The position numbers and the translations under genes were made by a program. 34,247 bases of DNA from Paenibacillus sp. 598K. Lineage in GTDB: Bacteria; Bacillota; Bacilli; Paenibacillales; Paenibacillaceae. Shown here one piece after another: positions 23,386-31,586 of this stretch (position 1 is the first letter of the stretch; every line of letters begins with the position of its first letter). The DNA lies in NCBI RefSeq assembly GCF_003851045.1, contig NZ_BFBX01000084.1, positions 29,624 to 63,870 of the forward strand, given 5' to 3'. The notes under the pieces were generated by a model that was not told the origin of the DNA, did no database searches, and saw only the letters and a program-made list of their open reading frames with translations.

Positions 23386-26337
23386 TTAGTTAGCTTTTAC
23401 AGTCAGGTTAATTGTGAAGTTGTTGTATACAAAACTAACTTCAATTTGAGCGTTAGCCTGAACATTAGTAAGAGTAACTTGTGTTGCTGGACCTGGGTTA
23501 GTAGTTCCAACTTCAGCACCAGTAACTTTTGTTACAGATACAGTTGTAGCAGCAGCAATGGTTGCTGGATCATACTCATGTCCGTATTGGTCAACAAAAC
23601 GGAAAGCATCCATAATCTTGGCAACTGTCACGTTAGCAGCAGGACCAGTTACTACGTTTCCTTCACCTTTCAAACCACCGTTACCCAGGTTATCCTTGAA
23701 GACAACTTTTTGGATTTGTGGAGCAACATTTGTTACAACAACCGACTTAGTGATCGAAGAAACATTGTTGACGTTGAATACTACAGTGAAGTTGTAAGTT
23801 TTCTCAGTTTCACCTGGAGCAAATGTAACTGCGTTAGGAGCTACAGAGATCTTGCCATTAGCAAATACCAATTGATCAGGTGTATTTACTGTGTACTGGC
23901 TGCTAGGAATTTCAACTTCTCTACCATTGATGTCAGTAGCAACAACTTTAACATCTTTAGCATGAGTTGTAGCATTGTACAGCTTACCAGTATCTTTAAC
24001 TTGGTAGTTTCTCAGGTTGCTGTTAGCAACTGTGCTTACAGATACATCCTTCGAGTTGTGAACCACCAGGTTAGCACCAGTTCCAGAAACGAGTTTGATT
24101 TTGAAGTCTACAGTGTTTTCGCCAGCAACTTGTACAGTTACTGTATCCCCTTCAGAATCAATTGTGCCAATTGCAACTTCAGGGTTAGCATTTGTAACAA
24201 ACTCAAGACGGAAGCCTTCGTCGAAGAATTTATCGTCATTCAATTTGAAATCACGACCATATTGGTCTTTTACAACAACTTTAGAAGGCGAGAAGACAAA
24301 ATCGGTTGTTGCAGCAGTAGCAACTGTGTTCAATGTAATGTCTTTAGTGCCGTCTACAGTAGTAGGAGTTGCTGGGGCAGCTACAGTGATAATAAGGCTG
24401 CTAGGCTGGAATGTACCTGTAGTAACAGCAGTAATGGAGTAGCTACCTTGTACAGCTGGGACTTGCCATTCAATATAAGCATTTTTAGTAGCCAGATCTT
24501 CTTTCAGAACTGCTTTTTTCTCAGTGCCTGTGTCGTTGCTAGCCGAAAGTGTTACTTTGTCTCTCAGGTCAGCAAATTTAGTGATTGGGTTACCCAGACC
24601 ATCAACAGCAGTGAATGGAATACGAGTCGTTTCATCACCAGCAGCTACAGTGTTAGCTGGTTGCTCCAAGCTAACAGATTGCAGTGCAGTACCTTTGTTA
24701 ACCACTACTTCAAAGTTAGTAGTTTTTGCAGTAAGCTTTGTCATGAATCTTACTGTGTTAGTACCTTCGAAGGCAGTGTTTCCAATAGGAGCTGCCAAGC
24801 GAACTCCTACGCTATTTCTGTCTTTACCTTGGTTATCAATCGCTGTAGTTGCAATTTGGAAAATTTGAGGATTAGTCACATTGATGAATACATCTCTGTT
24901 GACTTCAGCTGCACCGACTTTGTTGCCATATTGGTCAACAGCATCGATTAGCAGAACAAACTCACCAAAGTTTGCGCCTGCAGAAATTGTTTTGCCTTCT
25001 GGATGGTACAGTTCCTTAACAGTGATAGTGTCAACAATTGCTTGAGGACCAACTGTCAATGTAGCGGAAAGTGTCTTACCAGTCGATTGATGAATACCAC
25101 TTACCAGTACAGGCTCATTGATAACATAAGTGCTAGTACCTGGGGCAGTCAGCGTCACTCTTCCGTTGGAGTTGTTGATGCTACCTTTGGAAGTGCTGAA
25201 GTTAACTTGGCCACCAAATGCGGAAGTGATGTCTTCGCCATATTGGTTAGTAATTTTGAAAGTTACACTTACGCGAGTACCTTCTTGGTTAGCCAGAGCC
25301 AGCTTATCGCTGTTGAAAGCCAGTGTTTCGATTCTTTCGTTCTCAGCTGTGAACGAATCAGTCAAAGCTTCTGTCTCAACGCCAGTAGCGGATACAACGT
25401 AATCGCCAGCAGTCAGCTTCGAGCTCAGTTCGATAACAGCCGATTTTTTGTCAGCAGCAAAAGTTGTTTTTGCTACAGCAACGTCAGCAGAACCTTTTTT
25501 AATTGTGAACTTAGCTTTAGTGTCGTCAACTGCTTTGTTGAATTTAACTTCAACCAGCTTAGCGCCAGTAGCGTTAGCTTCGAAAGCAGCTTGCTCCAGG
25601 TTTACGGAAACAACGAAGTCAACACCTTGGTATTTTACAGTTACGTTAGTAGCTTGGTTAGGAACCAGAGCAGTTTCCAGCGCAACGTCAACTACTTCTT
25701 CAGCATCGCCGTTTTTGAAAGTTACTTTGATGTTGTTGGCATCAACAACTTCAACTTTCGAAACTTCTACCGAACCCAGTACCCACAGAGTGTAGGCATT
25801 GTCTACCAGAACGGTACGAAGAGCGTTCGCTTTGTAGTTAGGACCAACGATTGGCATACCAGCTTGTTGAGCTGCAATGATGAAACCTTCAGCCCAAGGG
25901 CTGTAAGTACCAGTCAGAGTGCCAGTTGTTTCGTCCAGACCCAGTGCACGTACTACCGTGATGGCAACCATCTCGACAGATACTTTAGCGTTTGGATCGA
26001 ACTTGTTTTGGCCAACGCCGTTCATCAGGCCTGCAGCGGATACAGCTCCGATGTATTCTGCAGCCCAGTGAGTTGCAGGTACATCAGTGTAAGTAGCAGC
26101 GGAAGCATTGGATGGAGCGTCAGTCAGCAGTGCGAGAATTTTTGCGAATTCCGCACGAGTCATTTCACGATCAAGGCCAGGATCATTGTTTGGCGGGTAG
26201 CCTTCAAAGATGCCTGCTTCCATCAGAACGTCGAACTTCTGCTGAGTTGTTAACTCGTTGTCAGCAGCAGACGCCATGGCAGCGAACATGGAGAACACCA
26301 TAGCGATGGCCAAAAGCAGCGATAAACTTTTCTTCAT
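23386..26337 (-). CDS. Probable major S-layer protein with N-terminal SLH domains
   Basis: The 983-residue protein has a signal peptide (LLLAIAMVFSMFAAMASA) and three N-terminal SLH domains. SLH1 (about 26-72) holds MTRAEF. SLH2 (about 80-130, YTDVPATHWAAEYIGAV) has a changed motif (VSVEMV), and SLH3 (about 140-185) is degenerate. The remaining 790 residues are beta-sandwich units rich in Val, Thr and Ala with almost no Cys, as in S-layer lattices. Codons are strongly biased and the gene is visibly richer in A+T than its neighbours, the mark of a very highly expressed gene. The ATG at 26337 is taken because the signal peptide begins there. An in-frame GTG/ATG pair upstream (26427, 26415) has its own GGGAAGGGG site, so a second, longer start may be used. 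The protein would be anchored by pyruvylated polymer made by CsaB, TagA and TagO. Confidence 0.92.
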   Translation of the reverse strand: MKKSLSLLLAIAMVFSMFAAMASAADNELTTQQKFDVLMEAGIFEGYPPNNDPGLDREMTRAEFAKILALLTDAPSNASAATYTDVPATHWAAEYIGAVSAAGLMNGVGQNKFDPNAKVSVEMVAITVVRALGLDETTGTLTGTYSPWAEGFIIAAQQAGMPIVGPNYKANALRTVLVDNAYTLWVLGSVEVSKVEVVDANNIKVTFKNGDAEEVVDVALETALVPNQATNVTVKYQGVDFVVSVNLEQAAFEANATGAKLVEVKFNKAVDDTKAKFTIKKGSADVAVAKTTFAADKKSAVIELSSKLTAGDYVVSATGVETEALTDSFTAENERIETLAFNSDKLALANQEGTRVSVTFKITNQYGEDITSAFGGQVNFSTSKGSINNSNGRVTLTAPGTSTYVINEPVLVSGIHQSTGKTLSATLTVGPQAIVDTITVKELYHPEGKTISAGANFGEFVLLIDAVDQYGNKVGAAEVNRDVFINVTNPQIFQIATTAIDNQGKDRNSVGVRLAAPIGNTAFEGTNTVRFMTKLTAKTTNFEVVVNKGTALQSVSLEQPANTVAAGDETTRIPFTAVDGLGNPITKFADLRDKVTLSASNDTGTEKKAVLKEDLATKNAYIEWQVPAVQGSYSITAVTTGTFQPSSLIITVAAPATPTTVDGTKDITLNTVATAATTDFVFSPSKVVVKDQYGRDFKLNDDKFFDEGFRLEFVTNANPEVAIGTIDSEGDTVTVQVAGENTVDFKIKLVSGTGANLVVHNSKDVSVSTVANSNLRNYQVKDTGKLYNATTHAKDVKVVATDINGREVEIPSSQYTVNTPDQLVFANGKISVAPNAVTFAPGETEKTYNFTVVFNVNNVSSITKSVVVTNVAPQIQKVVFKDNLGNGGLKGEGNVVTGPAANVTVAKIMDAFRFVDQYGHEYDPATIAAATTVSVTKVTGAEVGTTNPGPATQVTLTNVQANAQIEVSFVYNNFTINLTVKAN

Positions 26338-26436
26338 AACCTTTTGTTCATCTCCTCTAAAATGTTTCGGTTGTTGAGAGTCTTGTCTTGCAATGTGATG
26401 GCTCGTTTCCCTCATCGGCCGATTCACCCCCTTCCC
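26338..26436 (-). promoter_or_regulatory. Tandem translation-start leader of the S-layer gene
   Basis: Two ribosome sites lie in one reading frame. GGGAAGGGG (26436-26428) precedes an ATG at 26415 by 12 bases and abuts a GTG at 26427. AGAGGAG (about 26357-26351) precedes the signal-peptide ATG at 26337 by an unusually long 14 bases. Between the latter site and the ATG, a five-codon frame (ATG AAC AAA AGG TTA) ends in TGA that overlaps the S-layer ATG. Confidence 0.55.
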
Positions 26437-26531
26437 AGAGTTGAGCGCGATATAATAAAGAAAGTCTGCGTGGCATGCTCCTAAGCATTATGTAAGATCA
26501 TGTCGCAGAAACTTGTAAACTAGCGTAGAAA

Positions 26532-26559
26532 ATTATGGTAGATTCACATGCCACTACAA
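26532..26559 (-). promoter_or_regulatory. S-layer gene promoter candidate 1
   Basis: On the minus strand TTGTAG (26559-26554), a 16-base spacer and CATAAT (26537-26532) resemble a sigma-A promoter. The start would be near 26525, about 190 bases before the signal-peptide ATG. Confidence 0.5.
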
Positions 26560-26560
26560 C

Positions 26561-26589
26561 ATTATACAATGGGCACTCTCTACCGTAAA
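26561..26589 (-). promoter_or_regulatory. S-layer gene promoter candidate 2
   Basis: On the minus strand TTTACG (26589-26584), a 17-base spacer and a perfect TATAAT (26566-26561) form a good sigma-A promoter directly upstream of candidate 1. Confidence 0.65.
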
Positions 26590-26650
26590 GCACATTTTCA
26601 GAAACGCTGCGTCGGGGCCGCTCTGTGCGACTCCATGTATATAAACGCAG

Positions 26651-26687
26651 GCGATTCGGAAAAGTTGCGATTCCGAGAAAAAAAGTT
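26651..26687. repeat. Imperfect tandem direct repeat in the S-layer upstream region
   Basis: GCGATTCGGAAAAGTT (26651-26666) is followed at once by GCGATTCC-GAGAAAAAAAGTT (26667-26687). The two units share GCGATTC and an A-run ending in GTT. They lie about 60 bases upstream of promoter candidate 2 and may bind a regulator. Confidence 0.6.
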
Positions 26688-26791
26688 TGAAGTTTTTTTA
26701 ATCCGTCGTTCCGTGTTCATAACTATGTAACATTTGGCCGGTTTCGCCACTAGCTGCCATAGACCTCATATTATGTATGCTGTCGAAACCT

Positions 26792-26820
26792 AGTATAGCT
26801 TGTTACCCGCCTTTCGTCAC
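26792..26820 (-). promoter_or_regulatory. S-layer gene promoter candidate 3
   Basis: On the minus strand GTGACG (26820-26815), 17 bases and TATACT (26797-26792) form a plausible but weaker sigma-A promoter. Confidence 0.4.
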
Positions 26821-26960
26821 CGAGAAACATTTCCCATGCAAAAAAACTCGCACCAGTTTCTCCAACAACTTCCCCTTGCGTTTCTGAGAGGATCCCAGAG
26901 CTCTATAAATCTATTTCTGAGCATTCATAGAGGTTTCTAAGATTAACACACGGTTTTGTG

Positions 26961-26990
26961 ATTATACCTCATTTTGACAATAGATTGCAA
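26961..26990 (-). promoter_or_regulatory. S-layer gene promoter candidate 4, farthest
   Basis: On the minus strand TTGCAA (26990-26985), an 18-base spacer and a perfect TATAAT (26966-26961). It would give a leader of about 615 bases. Confidence 0.5.
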
Positions 26991-27044
26991 GGCGGCCGCA
27001 CCTTGGCGGGACGGCCGTTTAATTTATTCATTGTTAACGTTACA

Positions 27045-27126
27045 GGCTGCCCTCAAAATGCCGAAGAGGCACGGGATCAATTAATAGATCGACCCCGTGA
27101 CCGTAGGCGTTAATTTGAGGGCTGCC
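27045..27126 (-). other. Folded RNA element just after the 1,377-residue gene
   Basis: Starting two bases after the stop codon, the minus-strand RNA can form a 12-pair closing stem with one A-A mismatch: GGC-A-GCCCTCAAA (27126-27114) with TTTGAGGGC-A-GCC (27057-27045). Inside are a hairpin CACGGG...CCCGTG, whose arms extend through GATC/GATC, and a small GCC-TCTTC-GGC hairpin, giving a three-way junction. No T-run follows, so it is not an ordinary terminator. Confidence 0.55.
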
Positions 27127-27128
27127 TT

Positions 27129-30100
27129 CTACTGCGTATACACCTTAGGCAGTTTCTTCTGATCGGCCATGACCTTGGCGATGATGATCGCCGCGTCGCT
27201 GCGCAGCAGCCTGGCCTTTGGCTGGAACACCTTGCCGCGCGAGGCGTCGTTGATGTCGACAGGCGCGCCCTGGATGAAGCCCTTCTTCTGAATCGCCAGC
27301 ACCGAAGGCGCAGCGTAGAAGTCCATCGAACCTTCGTCCTTGAACACCTTCTGCAGGCCCGAGCGCACCTTAGCCGCGTCGGTCTCCAGCTTCATGTTGA
27401 GCGCCTTGGCGAGCATAACAGCGGCGTCCTGACGGACGATCGGCGACTCTGGATCAAAGGCGCGCGGTCGCGTCCCTCTCGTGAAGCCTGAACGCGCGGC
27501 CGTCTCGATATAGCGGTAATCCCAGATTGCATTCATATTGATCGCGTTGCCCATGTTCGGCACGTCGTCGAAGTGATTGGCGCCGTCGTAGTTGAGCGGC
27601 ATCTCCAGCGCGCGGACGATCATCCGGGCGAACTCGGCGCGCGTCACATACTGATCGCCGCCGAACATCCCGCTAGGATCGATGGCGTTCATGACGCCTT
27701 TGGTATAGATGGCCTCCATCGCTTCCCGCGCGTACGGATGGTCGGTGATGTCGTTGAAGCCATAGCTCAGCTTGGCGACGGTGTAATAGCCGAACTTGTC
27801 GAACGGCACGGTAATCGTGTTCTTGCCGGCGTCGACGACGCCGCCGATATTCTCCCACTGCTGGGTGAACGCATCGAAGCGGAATACCGTCACCATCGTG
27901 CCTGCGCCCTGGCGAATCGTCGAATCGTAGGACAGCGTCAGCGAGCCGCGCTTGGACGGCACCAGCTCGCGATCGCTCGCCCGTGCGAAGTAATAGCTCT
28001 GGGTGACCCCTTCCTCTCGGGAAAACGGATACGGGTCGACGCCGGCGCTGATCGGATCGTAGACGTTAACCGTCGTCGCATCGTCCGCCTGCCCCGGATC
28101 GATCCAGTAGACCGGGCTGGACTTGATGTAGCGCTGCGGGAAGCTGGCTGCGAACAGCACCTTGCCGAGCGACAAGTCCAGGTCATAGTTGGCCGGGACC
28201 GACTCGAAGTCGTGACGGTCCACGACGCCGTCTACCGGGTTCGCGATCGCGAACAGCAGCTTGTGTCCGTTGTAGACCTGCCCCTTCAGATTGTCCGGGA
28301 CATTGTAGTCTGTGCGGATCAGGTTGGTGCCGCGGTCAAAGGTCAGCGTCAGCTTGTTGTCGAACAGCTTGTGCGAGTTTTTCATCGTCTCCATAATCTG
28401 ATGTCCCGGGATCGACTCCGGCACATATTTCAGGTTGAAGTAGTCCTTGATCTCATCGTCTCCACGCTTAATGATCAGATCGACCCGCGTATCCTTGCCG
28501 CCCTTCAGATCGCTGACGAGCGCGCTGAATGCCGATATGAGACGCGGAGCGCCATTCTCCATCCGTCCATAATCGCGATACAGAATTTTACGCGCGGGCT
28601 GCTTATTGATCGTGATGCTGTCCGCACCGGGCGAGGAGATGACGACCTCGACGAAATTCTGGTTCATCACCCGCTTCTCCAGGACCGGCGCCAGGATCGT
28701 ATACGGGATCGTCGTCGGGTTGATCTCGAGGCGATAGGTCGCTCTCGGTCCCGTCTCGCCGCTGTTGAACACCGTAATGTTGTACACCTTCGGACTGCCG
28801 TCGACCGGCAGCTGCTGGTTCGGCAGGATGAAGGAGAAGCTTTGCGTGTTCAGATGGTATTGCACCGTAAGCCCGGGCACGGTATTCGTTCCTCCGATGA
28901 CCACATTCTCGTAGGCCGGTTGATCCGGATGTCGCGTCACCATTGAGTTGTTCAGCGACCAGACGATATCGGCTTGTCCCGCGCTGGCAATCTTGATCGA
29001 GTAGTTGCTTTTGTCGTTCGCGAGTGCGGTGAGCTTGGCTGTCGCAGCTGTCGGCGTGTCGCCCAGATCGATAAAGTCAAAGGTGCCATAGATGTTCATC
29101 TCGGCTTCCTTGGTCGTATACACATTGCCTGTCAGCGGGAAATTGGGATCGTTCGGCAACGGATTTTGCTGACCTATGCTGTATGGGTAGACGCCATCCG
29201 TATTGGGCGCCGGGATGACCGGAAGATTAGTCGGCACCAGGATCAGCTTCATGTTCCGCTCATAGTTGTTTTTGGTTGTGCGGAACACGAACTTGATGTT
29301 GTTTTCACCCGATTTGAACAAGGCGTTAAAGGCAGCCGTATACGAATCCGACTTGATAATAAACTTGGCTTTGTTGGTGCCTGTCCCGCCCGTGCCCGTA
29401 TCCTGCTGCAACGGAATATGCGTGTTGTTGATGTACAAGAACACGGTTTGCGGCTGCACAGGAGGACCTGCCACGGTCTCATAGACGATATCATTTGGAT
29501 TGGAGATATTGAGCAACTCGCCCCGCAAATAATCCAGCTCATTCGCGAGCAGAGCCGTTAACCCGTCATTATTGGCCAGCGTTGTATCATACTTGACCGT
29601 CTTGTCGTCCAGCATCTTGGTAAAGCTCGCGTAAGGCCCGTAGAGCAACGTTATCGGCGCGACATACAGATCCGCCGAAGCGTTAGCCGCATCGTTGAGC
29701 TTGAAGCGCAACGTCTGCGCGCCGGACGACGGGAGCTTGCGGATCTCCAGGAAGACGCGCAGGAACTGCTGCTCCACGCCATCGACATTGCGTTGCGTTA
29801 CGTAGCTGACACTGCGTTGCTTGTAGCTGAATTTAACATTGGGATTGGTCGACTCGCCTGTGTCATCGCCACCCGTATGCAGCGTGCCCGCGGCATCGGT
29901 GACACTTTCGATCTGCAGCAGGTTGGCCGGCAGATTCGTCCGGTAGCTGCCGAAGTTGCCGATCAGGATCTCGACGCCCATCGGCAGGGAGAAGATATCC
30001 GCCTTCTCGATATCCGAGCCCTGCATCCCCTCCAGCTGGCCGTCGGTCGTCCCTGAGGCGAAGCCTGGAAGATAGTTCACATCCTCGATATAAGCGAGCC

Positions 30101-31262
30101 CACTGTTGCGGAGCGTAAACGAGTAGGTCGAGGACTGGTCGGTTCCGGCCGGCACCTTGACCATGTTCATCCCCTGGAACTGCATCGTGTGCATCTCGTT
30201 GAACGGCAAGGCGGCCGAGCCGGTTGTCCCCAGATCAACGGTAAATGCAAGCGTCATGAAGCGAGTGCTCGGGGTTGGCACGAAGCCGACCGGCTCGAAG
30301 CTGATATTCGCGACCGGCACGTTGGCGAACAGCGCATTGTTCAGCTTATACTGCAGAGCAGCCGTCGAGATCGTCGGGCTGTAGGTGTCGGTCTGCTGAT
30401 TGTAGGCGACCGGCACGATGACCTTGCCCTTCAGGCTGAGGTTGGTGCTATTTGGAACCGAGAAGTTAGGGTTCTTCTCGAGACTGGCCGAGACCGCCCC
30501 TGCCGTCAGATTGAGATCGTAGAAGGTGACCTGTCCGTTATAAAAGGCGATGTCGCGCGTCGTCTCGACCGACTGGTTATTGTTGAACACGCGGATCGTG
30601 ACGGTGTTTTTGCCTTTGACGATATTGACCGGCGCGGCGACAAAAGCCCAGTCATTCAGACTGTTCACGGTGTAGGTGTAGCTGCGATTATTGACGATGA
30701 CCGTAACCCGCTCGGCATTGGGCGCGCGGCCGCTGATGCTGATATCGGCGCTCGACTTGCCTTGCGAGAGCGTGGAGTGTACGACCGTTGTCCCATACTC
30801 CTGAATCTCATATTGCAATCCGTCCAGACTGGCCAGCAGGTTGAACAACGTCGGGCTGTTGCGGTATTCGATATAGATCGAATCGCTTACCTCGGCATTG
30901 CCCTGGACGCCCTTGAACGTAATTTTGTTCAGTCCTGGATACAGCTGCACATTGTAGACGGCGATGCTGTTGCCGCTCAACGAAATATTGGTCGATTGGT
31001 TTTCGTTGCGGTTCGTCTCATGCTCGATACCGTCGACCATTTGATAGACGCTGTACGTAATTGTGCTGCCGATGACGTTGTTGATCGTCCCGGTCAGATT
31101 AACGCGTTCGTTGGTCGTAATCCGGGCGCTGCCCGGCGAATACTGCTCATTCACAAAAGAAAAAATACGCGACGTATTCGCTTCCACCTGCGCAGGATAG
31201 AACGGCGCGATCGTCAGGAGCAACGCCACGGTCATAACAATGGAAAGTGCTTTTCTTAACAT
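27129..31262 (-). CDS. Giant SLH-anchored surface protein with Ig-like repeats
   Basis: The 1,377-residue protein has a signal peptide (about 1-28, SIVMTVALLLTIAPFYPAQ). The N-terminal third has Ig-like units with a repeated ending of the type GLNKITFKG / GKNTVTIRV / GENNIKFVF (about 110, 215 and 655). A long middle region is unassigned. Three C-terminal SLH domains (about 1182-1237, 1244-1303, 1309-1368) carry VTRAEF, IVRQDA and LLRSDA; only the first keeps the full TRAE-type motif. It should be displayed on the cell wall through pyruvylated polymer. The ATG at 31262 has AGGAGG 5 bases upstream. It lies between the S-layer gene and tagO. A sigma-D-like promoter (31472-31445) precedes it, which may link its expression to motility genes. 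No enzyme motif is seen. Confidence 0.9.
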   Translation of the reverse strand: MLRKALSIVMTVALLLTIAPFYPAQVEANTSRIFSFVNEQYSPGSARITTNERVNLTGTINNVIGSTITYSVYQMVDGIEHETNRNENQSTNISLSGNSIAVYNVQLYPGLNKITFKGVQGNAEVSDSIYIEYRNSPTLFNLLASLDGLQYEIQEYGTTVVHSTLSQGKSSADISISGRAPNAERVTVIVNNRSYTYTVNSLNDWAFVAAPVNIVKGKNTVTIRVFNNNQSVETTRDIAFYNGQVTFYDLNLTAGAVSASLEKNPNFSVPNSTNLSLKGKVIVPVAYNQQTDTYSPTISTAALQYKLNNALFANVPVANISFEPVGFVPTPSTRFMTLAFTVDLGTTGSAALPFNEMHTMQFQGMNMVKVPAGTDQSSTYSFTLRNSGLAYIEDVNYLPGFASGTTDGQLEGMQGSDIEKADIFSLPMGVEILIGNFGSYRTNLPANLLQIESVTDAAGTLHTGGDDTGESTNPNVKFSYKQRSVSYVTQRNVDGVEQQFLRVFLEIRKLPSSGAQTLRFKLNDAANASADLYVAPITLLYGPYASFTKMLDDKTVKYDTTLANNDGLTALLANELDYLRGELLNISNPNDIVYETVAGPPVQPQTVFLYINNTHIPLQQDTGTGGTGTNKAKFIIKSDSYTAAFNALFKSGENNIKFVFRTTKNNYERNMKLILVPTNLPVIPAPNTDGVYPYSIGQQNPLPNDPNFPLTGNVYTTKEAEMNIYGTFDFIDLGDTPTAATAKLTALANDKSNYSIKIASAGQADIVWSLNNSMVTRHPDQPAYENVVIGGTNTVPGLTVQYHLNTQSFSFILPNQQLPVDGSPKVYNITVFNSGETGPRATYRLEINPTTIPYTILAPVLEKRVMNQNFVEVVISSPGADSITINKQPARKILYRDYGRMENGAPRLISAFSALVSDLKGGKDTRVDLIIKRGDDEIKDYFNLKYVPESIPGHQIMETMKNSHKLFDNKLTLTFDRGTNLIRTDYNVPDNLKGQVYNGHKLLFAIANPVDGVVDRHDFESVPANYDLDLSLGKVLFAASFPQRYIKSSPVYWIDPGQADDATTVNVYDPISAGVDPYPFSREEGVTQSYYFARASDRELVPSKRGSLTLSYDSTIRQGAGTMVTVFRFDAFTQQWENIGGVVDAGKNTITVPFDKFGYYTVAKLSYGFNDITDHPYAREAMEAIYTKGVMNAIDPSGMFGGDQYVTRAEFARMIVRALEMPLNYDGANHFDDVPNMGNAINMNAIWDYRYIETAARSGFTRGTRPRAFDPESPIVRQDAAVMLAKALNMKLETDAAKVRSGLQKVFKDEGSMDFYAAPSVLAIQKKGFIQGAPVDINDASRGKVFQPKARLLRSDAAIIIAKVMADQKKLPKVYTQ

Positions 31263-31444
31263 GTGGTCCTCCTAAAAAATGTTCTGAAGGAATTCTCCCT
31301 CGAAAGCGTAACTGTATCGAATGTGTGCGTTGAGCTCGCGGCACTACTCATCGGTCGTTTCGTCTACGGGCCGGTAAAGATCGAATCGCGTTCCCCCTCT
31401 GCCTGCATCCGCCTCAAGTCAGCTTGCAGGTACTGTATCTATAA

Positions 31445-31472
31445 TTATCGGCGGCGGCGGGCGAATTTTTTA
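31445..31472 (-). promoter_or_regulatory. Sigma-D-like promoter of the 1,377-residue SLH gene
   Basis: On the minus strand TAAA (31472-31469), 16 bases and GCCGATAA (31452-31445) match the sigma-D (motility) consensus TAAA-15-GCCGATAT in 11 of 12 defined positions. The start would lie near 31438, leaving a leader of about 175 bases. The remaining gap to the ribosome site holds no clear sigma-A promoter. Confidence 0.4.
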
Positions 31473-31520
31473 GGGCTGACCGTGAAACGGCTGGCAAGAC
31501 GGCGGGCAAGCCCGTCACGG

Positions 31521-31561
31521 CCAAAATAAAAACGCCCTGACTCGTCATACGAGTCAAGGCG
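31521..31561 (-). terminator. Terminator of tagO
   Basis: On the minus strand CGCCTTGACTCGT (31561-31549) pairs with ACGAGTCAGGGCG (31545-31533) with one mismatch and a 3-base loop, followed by TTTTTATTTT. It lies 25 bases after the tagO stop. Confidence 0.92.
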
Positions 31562-31586
31562 CGATAAATAATGGCGTGCGTTGCAG

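Larger units (their letters stand above)
26437..27128 (-). other. Long gene-free upstream region of the S-layer gene
   Basis: No protein gene is supported in these 692 bases. The region holds four candidate promoters pointing at the S-layer gene (listed separately), a tandem direct repeat at 26651-26687 and a strongly folded segment at 27045-27126. CGGCCG occurs twice around 26992-27017. If the farthest promoter is used, the S-layer message has a leader of about 600 bases. Confidence 0.6.

Noticed and set aside
23374..26253. Two long plus-strand open frames (about 525 and 416 residues) opposite the S-layer gene.
   Set aside because: They are Ser/Cys/Asn-rich translations of the complement of a strongly codon-biased gene, have no ribosome sites or recognisable domains, and the minus strand encodes a clear SLH protein.
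26548..26730. Plus-strand 60-residue frame in the S-layer upstream region.
   Set aside because: No ribosome site, unlikely composition, and it overlaps the S-layer promoters on the other strand.
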